This document shows positions 1 to 8,612 of a stretch of DNA of 64,000 nucleotides, piece after piece; position 1 is the first letter of the stretch; every line of letters starts with the position of its first letter. This DNA is from CAXBMB01 sp052078155 (GTDB lineage: Bacteria > Pseudomonadota > Alphaproteobacteria > Kiloniellales > DSM-21159). The stretch is from positions 992,001 through 1,056,000 of the forward strand of contig JBQJBP010000001.1 in NCBI GenBank assembly GCA_052078155.1, read 5' to 3'. The notes beneath the pieces are model-generated. The model was not told the DNA's origin. It ran no database searches and saw nothing but the letters and a program-made list of their open reading frames with translations. Both the position numbers and the translations under genes were made by a program.

Positions 1-130
1 TTGCTTTCCTTTTCCTGCGGATTTCTCTTCCTCTGGTGGTTCCCAAAGGAAGAGCCCGGTCTTTTGTTTTTGGAGGCCTCTTTGTGCCTCAAGCCTTACC
101 TTTTTGGGGCCTCAGCCCCGATTAACTCCT

Positions 131-1306
131 TTAGGAATCAGCCGTTTCCGCCAGATGCTCCAACGCCGCATTCAGGCCGCCTTTTGCATTGTCGAACCCG
201 GACAGCCGCAGCCCCATTTCCACGCCGGAGAGCGTGCCCGCCAGCGTCAGATCGTTGAAATGTCCCAGATGGCCAATTCGGAATACCTTGTCCGCCACCT
301 TGCCCAGACCGGTCCCCAGGGACATGTCGAACTTTTCCAGGATCACTTTTCGCAGAGCATCTGCGCTGCGACCGTCGGGCATGAGCACAGCCGTCAGAAC
401 AGGGGAAAACTCGTCGGGGTTCTGGCAAAGGTTCTCCAGCCCCCAGGCGGACACTGCCTTGCGGGTGGCTTCACCATGACGGCGATGCCGGGCAAAGACA
501 TTGTCCAGCCCTTCTTCGTGCAACATGGTGATGGCTTCCTTGAGCCCGTAGAGCAGGTTTGTGGCCGGGGTGTAAGGGAAGTAGCCCGTTGCGTTCTGGG
601 CGATCATCTCATCCCAGCGCCAGTAGGCCCGGGGCATTCCCCCGGTTTCTGACACTTTAAGGGCCTTGTCACTGACCGCCACAAAACTCAGGCCCGGCGG
701 CAACATCAGACCTTTCTGCGATCCGGAAACCGTGACATCCACCCCCCATTCCTGGTGCCGGTAGTCGGCTGACCCAAGGGATGAAATGGTGTCCACCATG
801 TAGAGAGCCGGGTGACCAACCCGGTCGATGACATCCCGAATTCTCTTGATCTGAGACAGGGCGCCTGTGGAGGTTTCGTTGTGGACCACGCAGACGGCTT
901 TGATTTCGTGGTTTTTATCAGCGCTCAGACGCTCTTCGATTTTGACCGGGTCGGCCCCGCCCCGCCAGTCGCCGGGAATCACTTCAGGCGCAATACCCAA
1001 CCGCTGGGCCAGCTTGGACCAGAGTGTTGAAAACTGACCAGTCTCGCACATCAACACCTTGTCGCCGGCCTGCAGCACATTCACCAAAGCAGACTCCCAG
1101 GCCCCGGTTCCGGACGCCGGGAAGATGATCACCGGGCTGTCTGTCTTGAAGATCGTTTTGATGCCCGCCAGCACCTCTTTGCCCAGATCTGCAAACTCAG
1201 GCCCACGATGATCAATGGTGGGATGATCCATGGCTCTCAGCACCCGATCAGGCACATTGGTCGGTCCTGGAATTTGCAGGAAATGGCGACCCGTATGAAC
1301 GGTCAT
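131..1306 (-). CDS. sgaA: Serine-glyoxylate aminotransferase (class V, PLP-dependent)
   Basis: Predicted 391-aa cytosolic class V aminotransferase that moves the amino group of serine (or alanine) to glyoxylate, giving glycine and hydroxypyruvate. The N-terminal segment FLQIPGPTNVPDRVLRAM and the HRGPEF motif are typical of the serine/alanine-glyoxylate family. The PLP lysine is K198 in SGSQKGLMLPPG, and MVDTISSLG upstream supplies the cofactor-binding aspartate. An in-frame GTG lies 21 bases further out, but the ATG at 1306 has a GAGAG Shine-Dalgarno just upstream and fits the family start. The gene is divergent from a FAD-linked 2-hydroxyacid dehydrogenase and shares a 247-bp promoter region with it that carries two GntR-type palindromes. 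This suggests co-regulation in glyoxylate metabolism. Exact donor preference (serine or alanine) cannot be read from sequence. Confidence 0.9.
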   Translation of the reverse strand: MTVHTGRHFLQIPGPTNVPDRVLRAMDHPTIDHRGPEFADLGKEVLAGIKTIFKTDSPVIIFPASGTGAWESALVNVLQAGDKVLMCETGQFSTLWSKLAQRLGIAPEVIPGDWRGGADPVKIEERLSADKNHEIKAVCVVHNETSTGALSQIKRIRDVIDRVGHPALYMVDTISSLGSADYRHQEWGVDVTVSGSQKGLMLPPGLSFVAVSDKALKVSETGGMPRAYWRWDEMIAQNATGYFPYTPATNLLYGLKEAITMLHEEGLDNVFARHRRHGEATRKAVSAWGLENLCQNPDEFSPVLTAVLMPDGRSADALRKVILEKFDMSLGTGLGKVADKVFRIGHLGHFNDLTLAGTLSGVEMGLRLSGFDNAKGGLNAALEHLAETADS

Positions 1307-1371
1307 TGCCGTCTCTCTTTCTCTCACAATGCGAGCATTAAACGTCTGCGAATTTTGTAGCGCGACGATTA

Positions 1372-1379
1372 TGTATACA
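1372..1379. promoter_or_regulatory. Putative GntR-family operator 1 (TGTATACA)
   Basis: Perfect 8-bp palindrome TGTATACA, embedded in ATGTATACAA, 66 bp upstream of the aminotransferase start. It matches the second copy at 1505. FCD-type GntR regulators usually bind short palindromes of this kind. The gene at 4605 encodes such a regulator, so it is the likely binder (inference). Confidence 0.55.
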
Positions 1380-1504
1380 ATTTTGAAAAGGGAGCAAGCG
1401 GAATTTTGACGAAAGAACTTTTCGGGATTTCAGGCCAAAAATACTTAAAAACAGCGAAAAACAAGCGGAAGTCGCGAAAAAACCATTCCCTCATTCCCAA
1501 TCAA

Positions 1505-1512
1505 TGTATACA
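1505..1512. promoter_or_regulatory. Putative GntR-family operator 2 (TGTATACA)
   Basis: Second perfect TGTATACA palindrome, embedded in ATGTATACAT, centred about 45 bp upstream of the dehydrogenase ATG at 1554. It would therefore overlap the likely core promoter, which suits repression. The centre-to-centre distance to copy 1 is 133 bp, compatible with one regulator controlling both divergent genes. Confidence 0.55.
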
Positions 1513-1553
1513 TTTATACCGTTAATGATCAAATGCCCCCGGAACCGAATTTT

Positions 1554-4499
1554 ATGAGCGATTTTCCTCGCACCGGCTCTGCCAGTCTGGCTGAGCAACT
1601 GGCTGTGACACTTGATGGCGATGTTCTGTTTGATGCCTTTTCCCGCGGTCGCTACAGCACCGATGCTTCGGCCTATCAGATCACACCCCTGGGGGTGGTG
1701 GTTCCGGACAGCTATGACGATGTAAAGAAGACTCTGACGGCGGCACGCCAGGAAGCCACCCCTTTGCTGGCCCGCGGGGGTGGCACCTCCCAATGTGGAC
1801 AGACCGTGGGCGAAGCCGTGGTCATGGACGTCACCAAGCACCTGAACAAGGTGCTGGATTTTGATCCCGATGAGCGCACGGTCTGGGTCGAACCCGGCAT
1901 TGTTCTGGACCACCTCAACGCTTTCCTGCGCCCGCACGGCCTGTGGTTTCCGGTGGATGTCTCAACCGCATCCCGGGCCACCATCGGCGGCATGGCCGGC
2001 AACAACAGCTGCGGAGCCCGCTCTCTACATTATGGGGTCATGCGCGACAATGTGCTGGAGATCGAGGCACTGCTGGCCGATGGATCGGAAATGACCTTCG
2101 GCGAACTGCCGCCGGATCTGGACGATGCGGGATTTTCGAAAGAACACAGGGCTCTGGTCGATCAGCTGCTGGCGTTGGGTATACGAGAAGCCGAGGAAAT
2201 TGACCGTCGCTTTCCCAAACTGATGCGCCGGGTGGGCGGCTACAACATTGATGCTTTGGTGCCCAGCAACAGACCCATCAATCTGGCCCACCTGCTGGTC
2301 GGGTCAGAAGGCACACTGGCATACAGCAAGCGCATCAAGCTTAAGCTCTCCCCCCTGCCAGAACACAAAGTTCTTGGCATCTGCCATTTCCCCACCTTTT
2401 ACCAGGCCATGGAGTCGGCTCAGCATCTGGTAAAACTGGGACCTGCTGCAGTCGAGCTGGTGGACCGCACCATGATCGACCTGTCGCGGGACATTCCGCT
2501 GTTCCGCCCCATCATGGATAAAGCCGTGCGCGGCAATCCCGAGGCACTTTTGCTGGTGGAGTTTGCCGGGGACGACCGGGACAAACTGCTCGCACAACTT
2601 CAAAGCCTGGTGGATTGCATGGCCGACCTGGGCCTGCCGGAGGGCGTGGTGGAGGTCACGGATGGCTTCCAGAAAGAGGTCTGGGAAGTCCGCAAAGCCG
2701 GCCTCAACATCATGATGTCCATGAAGGGGGACGGAAAACCCATCTCCTTCATTGAAGACTGCGCGGTCGATCTGAAGGATCTGGCTGAATACACGGACCG
2801 CCTGACAAAGATCTTTCACGAAAACGGCACCACAGGCACCTGGTACGCCCATGCCTCCGTTGGCTGCCTGCACGTGCGTCCGGTTCTCAATCTGCGCCAG
2901 GAACTGGACGTTCAGAAAATGCGCACCATCGCCGAAAAAGCCTTTGAACTGGTGCGGGAATACAAGGGGTCCCACTCCGGCGAGCATGGCGATGGCCTGG
3001 TCAGGTCAGAGTTTCATGAAGCCATGTTTGGCAGCCGCATGGTTCGAAACTTTAAAGAAGTCAAAGCGCTTCTGGATCCTCAGAACCTGATGAACCCCGG
3101 CAAAATCGTTCATGCCACCAAGATGGATGACCGCTCCCTCTTCCGCTTCAAACCCGGTTACAAAACCCAGGTCCCGGATACGGTACTGGACTGGTCGGAC
3201 TGGGGAGGCTTCGCCGGTGCGGTAGAGATGTGCAACAACAATGGGGCCTGCCGCAAATCCGACGCCAATGTAATGTGCCCGTCCTTCCGGGCCACCGGCG
3301 ATGAACGCCACCTGACCCGTGGGCGGGCAAACTCCCTGCGATTGGCCATTTCGGGCCAGTTGGGCCCCGACGCCTTCACCAGCGACGAGATGCTCGAAAC
3401 CATGAAGCTCTGCGTGTCCTGTAAGGGCTGCAAGCGGGAATGCCCCACTGGCGTCGACATGGCCCGCATGAAGCTGGAGTTTCTGTACCATCACGCCAAA
3501 CGCCATGGCGTCAAACTGCGGGAGCGGCTGGTGGGGTATCTGCCCCGTTATGCCCCCTATGCCCGTCATCTGGGCCCTCTGCTCACTCTGCGCGACAAGA
3601 TCCCGGCCCTGGCCCGTCTGAGCGAAAAGTTCCTGGGCCTGAGTGCCCGTCGGCCCCTGCCCCTCTGGCATCGGGCCCCCTTTAACGGCCCAAGGGAAGT
3701 CAAAGTCTGCGAAAAGGCTTATCCCCCCAGCAACGGCCGCGACGTGGTCTTGTGGGTCGACACCTTCAATCTCTATCAGGAACCGGAAAATGCCCGGGCC
3801 GCACTCAAAGTGCTGGCAGCCGCCGGATATCGGGTCCACGTGCCGCAGGCAGCAGATGGCGGGCGGCCCCTGTGCTGCGGCCGCACCTTCTTCTCGGCGG
3901 GACTGGTGGACGAAGCCAAAACAGAGGCCAGCCGACTGATTGGCGCGCTGACCCCCTTTGTTGAGCAGGGCATCCCCATTGTCGGGCTGGAACCCTCCTG
4001 CCTGCTGTCTCTGCGGGATGAATACAGCGTGCTCTTTGGGCAGGAATTGATCGGAAAAATCACTGACAACTCCTATCTCTTGGAAGAATTTCTGGCCAAA
4101 GAAGACGAGGCCGGACATCTGCAGCTGAACCTGCAGCCGGCACCTGGACAAAAGGTCCTGTTGCACGGCCATTGCCACCAGAAAGCCCACGCGGTGATGG
4201 GGGCGGTTGAACAAAGCCTGCGGCTGATTCCTGAGCTGGAGGTGGAAACGGTGGCGTCCAGTTGCTGCGGCATGGCCGGGGCCTTTGGCTATCAGGCCGA
4301 AACCTATGATCTCTCCATGAAGATGGCCGAAGCAAACCTGCTGCCAGCTGTCAGAGCTGCAGATGCAGACACCCTGATCGTTGCTGACGGCACCTCCTGT
4401 CGCCATCAGATCAAGGATGGCACCAGCCGACAGGCTCAGCATGTGGCGCGGGTTCTGGCACAGGCATTACCGCCAAAAGGCGAAAAGTCGCCTGAGTAA
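1554..4499 (+). CDS. FAD-binding and [4Fe-4S] D-2-hydroxyacid dehydrogenase (GlcD-GlcF type fusion)
   Basis: Predicted 981-aa flavin and iron-sulfur protein. The N-terminal half is a FAD-binding type 4 oxidase domain (GGGTSQCGQ, then TIGGMAGNNSCGARS) plus the FAD-linked C-terminal domain ending near SGEHGDGLVRSEF. The C-terminal half carries a 4Fe-4S ferredoxin motif (CVSCKGCKRECP, C620 onward) and two CCG-type cysteine-rich motifs (CCGRTFFSAG near 773 and SCCGMAGAFG near 903). The family oxidises D-lactate, D-2-hydroxyglutarate or glycolate and passes electrons to the quinone pool; E. coli YdiJ has a similar size and layout. The ATG at 1554 is preferred to 1533 because GGAA lies 9 nt before it. 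Pairing with a glyoxylate aminotransferase points to a glyoxylate-forming substrate, but this is inference. Confidence 0.85.
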   Translation: MSDFPRTGSASLAEQLAVTLDGDVLFDAFSRGRYSTDASAYQITPLGVVVPDSYDDVKKTLTAARQEATPLLARGGGTSQCGQTVGEAVVMDVTKHLNKVLDFDPDERTVWVEPGIVLDHLNAFLRPHGLWFPVDVSTASRATIGGMAGNNSCGARSLHYGVMRDNVLEIEALLADGSEMTFGELPPDLDDAGFSKEHRALVDQLLALGIREAEEIDRRFPKLMRRVGGYNIDALVPSNRPINLAHLLVGSEGTLAYSKRIKLKLSPLPEHKVLGICHFPTFYQAMESAQHLVKLGPAAVELVDRTMIDLSRDIPLFRPIMDKAVRGNPEALLLVEFAGDDRDKLLAQLQSLVDCMADLGLPEGVVEVTDGFQKEVWEVRKAGLNIMMSMKGDGKPISFIEDCAVDLKDLAEYTDRLTKIFHENGTTGTWYAHASVGCLHVRPVLNLRQELDVQKMRTIAEKAFELVREYKGSHSGEHGDGLVRSEFHEAMFGSRMVRNFKEVKALLDPQNLMNPGKIVHATKMDDRSLFRFKPGYKTQVPDTVLDWSDWGGFAGAVEMCNNNGACRKSDANVMCPSFRATGDERHLTRGRANSLRLAISGQLGPDAFTSDEMLETMKLCVSCKGCKRECPTGVDMARMKLEFLYHHAKRHGVKLRERLVGYLPRYAPYARHLGPLLTLRDKIPALARLSEKFLGLSARRPLPLWHRAPFNGPREVKVCEKAYPPSNGRDVVLWVDTFNLYQEPENARAALKVLAAAGYRVHVPQAADGGRPLCCGRTFFSAGLVDEAKTEASRLIGALTPFVEQGIPIVGLEPSCLLSLRDEYSVLFGQELIGKITDNSYLLEEFLAKEDEAGHLQLNLQPAPGQKVLLHGHCHQKAHAVMGAVEQSLRLIPELEVETVASSCCGMAGAFGYQAETYDLSMKMAEANLLPAVRAADADTLIVADGTSCRHQIKDGTSRQAQHVARVLAQALPPKGEKSPE

Positions 4500-4513
4500 C
4501 AGTAAATTCACCG

Positions 4514-4577
4514 CGTCTTATCAAAGGCTTGCAGCCTCGCGTCTTTTAAAGACGGACGCTTTGAGATAAAAGAGACG
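4514..4577 (+). other. Structured intergenic RNA segment between dehydrogenase and gntR
   Basis: The 105-nt gap holds nested inverted repeats. The inner hairpin CGTCTTTTAAAGACG spans 4540-4554. An outer bulged stem pairs CGTCT, TATC and AAAG (4514-4524) with CTTT, GATA and AGACG (4559-4577). It has no clean U-tract, so it may be an attenuator, a processing site or a weak terminator that lowers read-through into the regulator gene. Confidence 0.3.
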
Positions 4578-4604
4578 GACAGGAACAGTCGCAAAAACAG
4601 TTTT

Positions 4605-5324
4605 ATGACCACACTCGACGCACCAGAATTGTCCAAGACAACATCCACTCAGGAGACACCCGGCAGCAACAGGCAAAGCAGCCGGGCGCCCTTGCATGGC
4701 AAAGTGGTCACTGAACTGCGGCAACTGATCATCGAAGGGGATCTGGCCCCGGGTGATCGCCTGCCGGAAAAAATGCTCTGTGAGCGTTTCAACATCTCCC
4801 GCACGCCTCTGCGCGAAGCCATCCGGGTGCTGGCCTCAGAGGGTCTGGTGGTTCTGACCCCGAACCGGGGGGCCCGCATTTCCACGGTAACTGCCGAGGA
4901 TGTGGACGAGATGTTCCCGATCATGGGGTCTCTGGAAGCGTTGGCCGGGGAACTGGCCTGTCAGCACATCAGCGAAGATCAACTGGCCGAGATCCGTGCC
5001 TTTCATTTTCAGATGGTGCTGCACTACCGCCGGCGGGAACTGTCAGATTACTTCCGCCTCAACCAGGCCATCCACAACAAGATCCTGGAAGCTGCCAACA
5101 ATCCCACTTTGGCTGGACTGCACGCCAATCTGGAAGTGCGCATCTGCCGGGTGCGTTACATGGCGAACATGTCCGAGTCCCGCTGGGCCAATGCCGTCAA
5201 AGAGCATGAAGAGATGCTGGAAGCTCTGGACGACAGAGACGGTCCCCGTTTGGCAGAGATCCTGAAACGCCACCTGGAAAACAAGCGCGCGTCCGTAAAG
5301 GACGCCCTGCTGGTCAAAGGCTGA
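4605..5324 (+). CDS. GntR-family transcriptional regulator, FCD (FadR) subfamily
   Basis: Predicted 239-aa DNA-binding repressor. A winged helix-turn-helix spans about residues 28-95, with FNISRTPLREAIRVLASEGL as the recognition helix region and NRGARIS as the wing. The all-helical FCD effector domain occupies roughly 100-232; D/H/H residues seen in this part probably coordinate a metal and a carboxylate ligand. It follows the 2-hydroxyacid dehydrogenase by 105 bp in the same direction. FCD regulators of lactate or glycolate genes typically sense the substrate of the adjacent pathway, so the TGTATACA pair at 1372 and 1505 is its most plausible target. No strong Shine-Dalgarno precedes the ATG. 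Confidence 0.85.
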   Translation: MTTLDAPELSKTTSTQETPGSNRQSSRAPLHGKVVTELRQLIIEGDLAPGDRLPEKMLCERFNISRTPLREAIRVLASEGLVVLTPNRGARISTVTAEDVDEMFPIMGSLEALAGELACQHISEDQLAEIRAFHFQMVLHYRRRELSDYFRLNQAIHNKILEAANNPTLAGLHANLEVRICRVRYMANMSESRWANAVKEHEEMLEALDDRDGPRLAEILKRHLENKRASVKDALLVKG

Positions 5325-5667
5325 CCAGAAAACAGGGGGATGCCAGCCCCTGTCCACTTGGCCCCGACTGTTCCCAAACCATGTTCCCGCGCGATGGCGC
5401 CCCCGGCACAATTCCCAGCAAACCGTCAGACAGGGTTTTCAGCGGCCGACCGCAGGGTCATTGCCTGCCTGTCTGGTCTGAATAGGCCCCGACCCCTGCC
5501 AGGCGAGACAGTTTTAAGCACCTGCCCGGCTCTTGCTGTCCCCGGTTCCTCCCCCTTTCACATTTTTCCCGGCAATTTCTGCCCCGACTTCCTCTTTTGA
5601 TCGGCCAATTTCGCCCGTTCGCCCAAAACCACCCCTTTAACTTATTGAAAAACAACAAATCTTAAAG
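5325..5667. other. Non-coding region upstream of the flgF promoter
   Basis: No convincing gene in this GC-rich stretch. It contains two copies of the presumptive FlbD-type element: CCCGGCAATTTCTGCCCC from 5568, and CGGCCAATTTCGCCCG at 5600-5615. Both lie roughly 55-100 bp upstream of the sigma-54 promoter at 5668, a usual enhancer distance. Confidence 0.4.
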
Positions 5668-5684
5668 TTGGCACGCCTGCTGCA
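5668..5684 (+). promoter_or_regulatory. Sigma-54 promoter of flgF
   Basis: TTGGCACGCCTGCTGCA: the GG of TGGCACG is separated from the GC of CTGCA by exactly 10 bp, the invariant RpoN spacing. It lies 112 bp before the flgF ATG and fits class III flagellar genes driven by a FlbD/FleQ-type activator. Confidence 0.85.
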
Positions 5685-5795
5685 TTACTGGGAGCGTCCC
5701 CGGTGACCAGCGGCAAAAACGCCACCCGGTCCCAGGGATTGCCACCAGAGCCGAAAAATCGGCCCAGCGCGACCCAACAAGGGGAAAACCGGACG

Positions 5796-6569
5796 ATGGA
5801 AAATACAGGTTATATTGGACTTTCAGGCCGCGGCGCCTTGAACCGGGAAATGGCCGTGATCGCGAACAACATCGCGAACATGAACACCCCGGCTTTCCGG
5901 GCGAAGTCTGTTCTGTTTGTTGAATTCCTGCAGGAAACCACGGATCCCTCCACGGGTCAGAAAACCACCATCTCCCAGGTACAGGACGTGGCCACCTTCC
6001 CCGACCTGAAAGAAGGTCCGCTGCTGGCCACCGATAACCCTCTGGATCTGGCCATCTCCGGCAAGGGTTACTTCACCATCGAAACCCAACGGGGTGACCG
6101 CTACACCCGCAACGGCCAGTTCACCACCGACGTGGACGGCCAGATTGTGACGGCTTCCGGTGACCCCTTGCTGGCAAAAACCGGCCGCCCCTTCAAGATT
6201 CCCGCGGGCGCCACCGACATTCAGATCACCCGCGACGGCACAGTATCTGTGCGTGACCCCATCAACCGGGCCGCCTCCATCGTACTGGGCCAGATTGAAC
6301 TGGTGACGTTTGAAAACGAATACGAGCTGAAGCAGGGCCAGGACGGTCTCTACAAGCCTCAGGACGGTGTAAAGCCTGAGGAAGCTGAAGCTGAAGACGT
6401 TGATATCATTCAGAACATGATCGAGCAGTCGAACGTCAAAGGGGTCATTGAAATGACCAAGCTGATTGACGTGACCCGCCGCTACCAGTCCTCCAGCAAC
6501 ATGATGGAAGACGAACACAAGCGGATGCGCGACGCCATCTCCACCCTGACACAGCGCGCCTCAGCGTAA
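5796..6569 (+). CDS. flgF: Flagellar proximal rod protein FlgF
   Basis: Predicted 257-aa rod protein exported through the flagellar type III apparatus. The N-terminus has the rod/hook family signature (MENTGYIGLSGRGALNREM, then VIANNIANMNTPAF). A mid-domain LDLAISGKGYFTIE and the C-terminal helix ENMIEQSNVKGVIEM follow, as in FlgE/F/G proteins. The ATG at 5796 is preceded by AAGGGG and starts at the conserved N-terminal helix; an upstream in-frame GTG at 5703 would add 31 residues the family lacks. It is first in the flgF-flgG-flgA-flgH transcription unit from the sigma-54 promoter at 5668. Confidence 0.93.
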   Translation: MENTGYIGLSGRGALNREMAVIANNIANMNTPAFRAKSVLFVEFLQETTDPSTGQKTTISQVQDVATFPDLKEGPLLATDNPLDLAISGKGYFTIETQRGDRYTRNGQFTTDVDGQIVTASGDPLLAKTGRPFKIPAGATDIQITRDGTVSVRDPINRAASIVLGQIELVTFENEYELKQGQDGLYKPQDGVKPEEAEAEDVDIIQNMIEQSNVKGVIEMTKLIDVTRRYQSSSNMMEDEHKRMRDAISTLTQRASA

Positions 6570-6598
6570 CGTCGGCTGCTTCCTGAAAGGATAATCCC

Positions 6599-7384
6599 AT
6601 GCGAGCTCTTTCCATTGGCGCAACCGGCATGCTGGCCCAGCAGCTCAATGTTGAGGTCATCTCCAACAACATCGCCAACATGAACACCACCGGCTTCAAA
6701 CGGGGCCGGGCCGAATTCCAGGATCTGCTGTACCAGGACATGCGCCGCGTGGGCGCTGCTTCCTCCGATGCCGGCACCATCGTGCCTTCCGGTGTGCAGA
6801 TCGGTCTGGGTGTGAAGCCTGCCGCCATCTACCGGATTGGCGAACAGGGCAACATCGATGTCACCGACAACGCCCTGGACATGGCCATCAACGGCAACGG
6901 CTTCTTCCAGGTCGAACTGCCCGATGGCAACACCGCCTACACCCGTGCCGGCAGCTTTCAGCTCAGCCCCAACGGTGACCTGGTGACCGCTGATGGCTAC
7001 ACCGTCATGCCTGGCATCACCATCCCTGTCGATGCGGTTGGCATCACCATCAACCCCAACGGGGAAGTCTACGTTGACCAGGACGGCCAGGTGGACGCCA
7101 CCAATGTCGGTCAGCTGGAACTGGCAGTGTTTGCCAACCAGGCCGGTCTGGAAGCCGCAGGTGACAACCTCTTCCTGGAAACCACAGCTTCTGGGGCAGC
7201 AACCACCGCCACCCCCGGGACCGCCGGTTACGGCTCCCTGATCCAGGGGGCCCTGGAAACCTCCAACGTCAATGTCGTGACGGAAATGTCCAATCTGATT
7301 TCCGCCCAGCGTGCCTACGAAATGAATTCAAAAGTCATCCAGGCCGCCGACGAAATGATGCGGAACACCTCCCAGCTTCGCTAA
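6599..7384 (+). CDS. flgG: Flagellar distal rod protein FlgG
   Basis: Predicted 261-aa distal rod protein, a standard length for FlgG. The N-terminal MRALSIGATGMLAQQLNVEV and SNNIANMNTTGFK form the axial-protein motif. LDMAINGNGFFQVELPDG is the central domain, and QGALETSNVNVVTEM with ISAQRAYEMNSKVIQ is the C-terminal coiled-coil helix. A GAAAGGATAAT Shine-Dalgarno precedes the ATG. It follows flgF by 29 bp; the two rod proteins sit between the MS-ring and the hook. Confidence 0.95.
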   Translation: MRALSIGATGMLAQQLNVEVISNNIANMNTTGFKRGRAEFQDLLYQDMRRVGAASSDAGTIVPSGVQIGLGVKPAAIYRIGEQGNIDVTDNALDMAINGNGFFQVELPDGNTAYTRAGSFQLSPNGDLVTADGYTVMPGITIPVDAVGITINPNGEVYVDQDGQVDATNVGQLELAVFANQAGLEAAGDNLFLETTASGAATTATPGTAGYGSLIQGALETSNVNVVTEMSNLISAQRAYEMNSKVIQAADEMMRNTSQLR

Positions 7385-7425
7385 CGCCAATAATGTGAGC
7401 CCCCTTTAAAGGAAAGGCCGCCGCC

Positions 7426-8454
7426 ATGCGTAACATCCTTCTTGCTTCAACCCTCCTGCCCTTCCTGCTGGTTCCCGGCACGGCGATTGCCGACGCTAAG
7501 AACTCTCAGGAAACCCAGGCACAGGAAGAAATTACCTACCCGGCCCCTGTTGGTCTTAACCCCTCCGTTCGGGTTCAGGGACGCATTGTCCGGCTTGGCC
7601 ATCTTTTCAGCGGTCTGGACGAACAGGCAAACACGCCCATCGCCCGCAGCCCGGAACTGGGCAAATCCGTTGAACTGACCGCCCAGTGGCTGGGCGCCGT
7701 GGCCCGGGCCTACAACATTCAGTGGACCCCCAGGTCAACCTTTGACGTCAGCCGGGTCGAACGGGCCAGCATCTCCATCACCGCCACGGACATCTCGCCG
7801 GTACTGCTGGCTGAACTGGATGAGGACGGCGATGGCGATACCAGCAATGTTCAGCTGCAGTTTGACGAACCCAACGCCACATTCCTGCTGCCTGAAGAAG
7901 CCGGTAAGACCTTTGAGCTGGTTGCCTTCCGTAAGGATGACCGCACCGGACGTTTTGCAGCCACCCTGCAGCTGGGCGAAGAAGGCCCCAACATGCAGCG
8001 GGTGCAGCTGAACGGCCAGTCCTACGAAATGACCCAGATTCCGGTTCTGCGCCACCGTCTGGAAGACAATGATGTGGTGGAAGCCGGGGACCTGGACTGG
8101 ATGACCGTTCGCGCCGACAGAATTCCTCAGGGCAGCGCCATTGACCAGGAAGACATCATCGGCAAGGCCGCCGGCCGCCGCCTGCGGGCGGGTAAACCGA
8201 TCCGCCTGTCGGATCTGGGCGAGCCGGTCACCATCCACAAAAAATCCGCCGTCACCATTCTGGTTGACCACGGCCTGATGCAGCTGACAGCCCAGGGCCG
8301 CGCCATGGAGGACGGCCAGATCGGAGATCTGATCCGGGTGATGAACATCCAGTCCAACAAAACTGTTCATGCCATCGTGGTCGACGAGAACCTGGTGGAA
8401 GTCAATCTGGCCGCCAAGCAGCTGTCCCAGCTGACAAAGCCAGCCAGCAACTGA
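7426..8454 (+). CDS. flgA: Flagellar P-ring assembly chaperone FlgA
   Basis: Predicted 342-aa periplasmic protein with a signal peptide (residues 1-22, ending GTAIADA). A less conserved N-terminal half precedes an SAF-type domain (about 205-275: IPVLRHRLEDNDVVEAGDLD, then GKAAGRRLRAGKPIRLSDL) and the closing FlgA beta domain. FlgA helps FlgI subunits assemble around the rod. The protein is longer than enterobacterial FlgA (about 220 aa), as is common in alphaproteobacteria, because of the N-terminal extension. AAAGGAAAGG precedes the ATG. It sits between rod and L-ring genes, in assembly order. Confidence 0.88.
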   Translation: MRNILLASTLLPFLLVPGTAIADAKNSQETQAQEEITYPAPVGLNPSVRVQGRIVRLGHLFSGLDEQANTPIARSPELGKSVELTAQWLGAVARAYNIQWTPRSTFDVSRVERASISITATDISPVLLAELDEDGDGDTSNVQLQFDEPNATFLLPEEAGKTFELVAFRKDDRTGRFAATLQLGEEGPNMQRVQLNGQSYEMTQIPVLRHRLEDNDVVEAGDLDWMTVRADRIPQGSAIDQEDIIGKAAGRRLRAGKPIRLSDLGEPVTIHKKSAVTILVDHGLMQLTAQGRAMEDGQIGDLIRVMNIQSNKTVHAIVVDENLVEVNLAAKQLSQLTKPASN

Positions 8455-8612
8455 AGATCTGAAGACCAAAAGCCAAACCAAACGGGCCTGCAAAGGCTCA
8501 ACAAAAGCGCCAAAGGTGCAGCCTGAAACCGAACAGAGCTTCCGCTTAAAGGAAGCCACGAAAGCCAAAGATTTTCACGTCGATAGCTATGTGGAAAGTC
8601 ATGAGGAAAGCC

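Noticed and set aside
3006..4442. 478-codon open frame on the minus strand inside the 2-hydroxyacid dehydrogenase gene
   Set aside because: Antisense to a protein with conserved Fe-S and FAD motifs; the frame is open only because of GC-rich codon bias, and its product has no family features.
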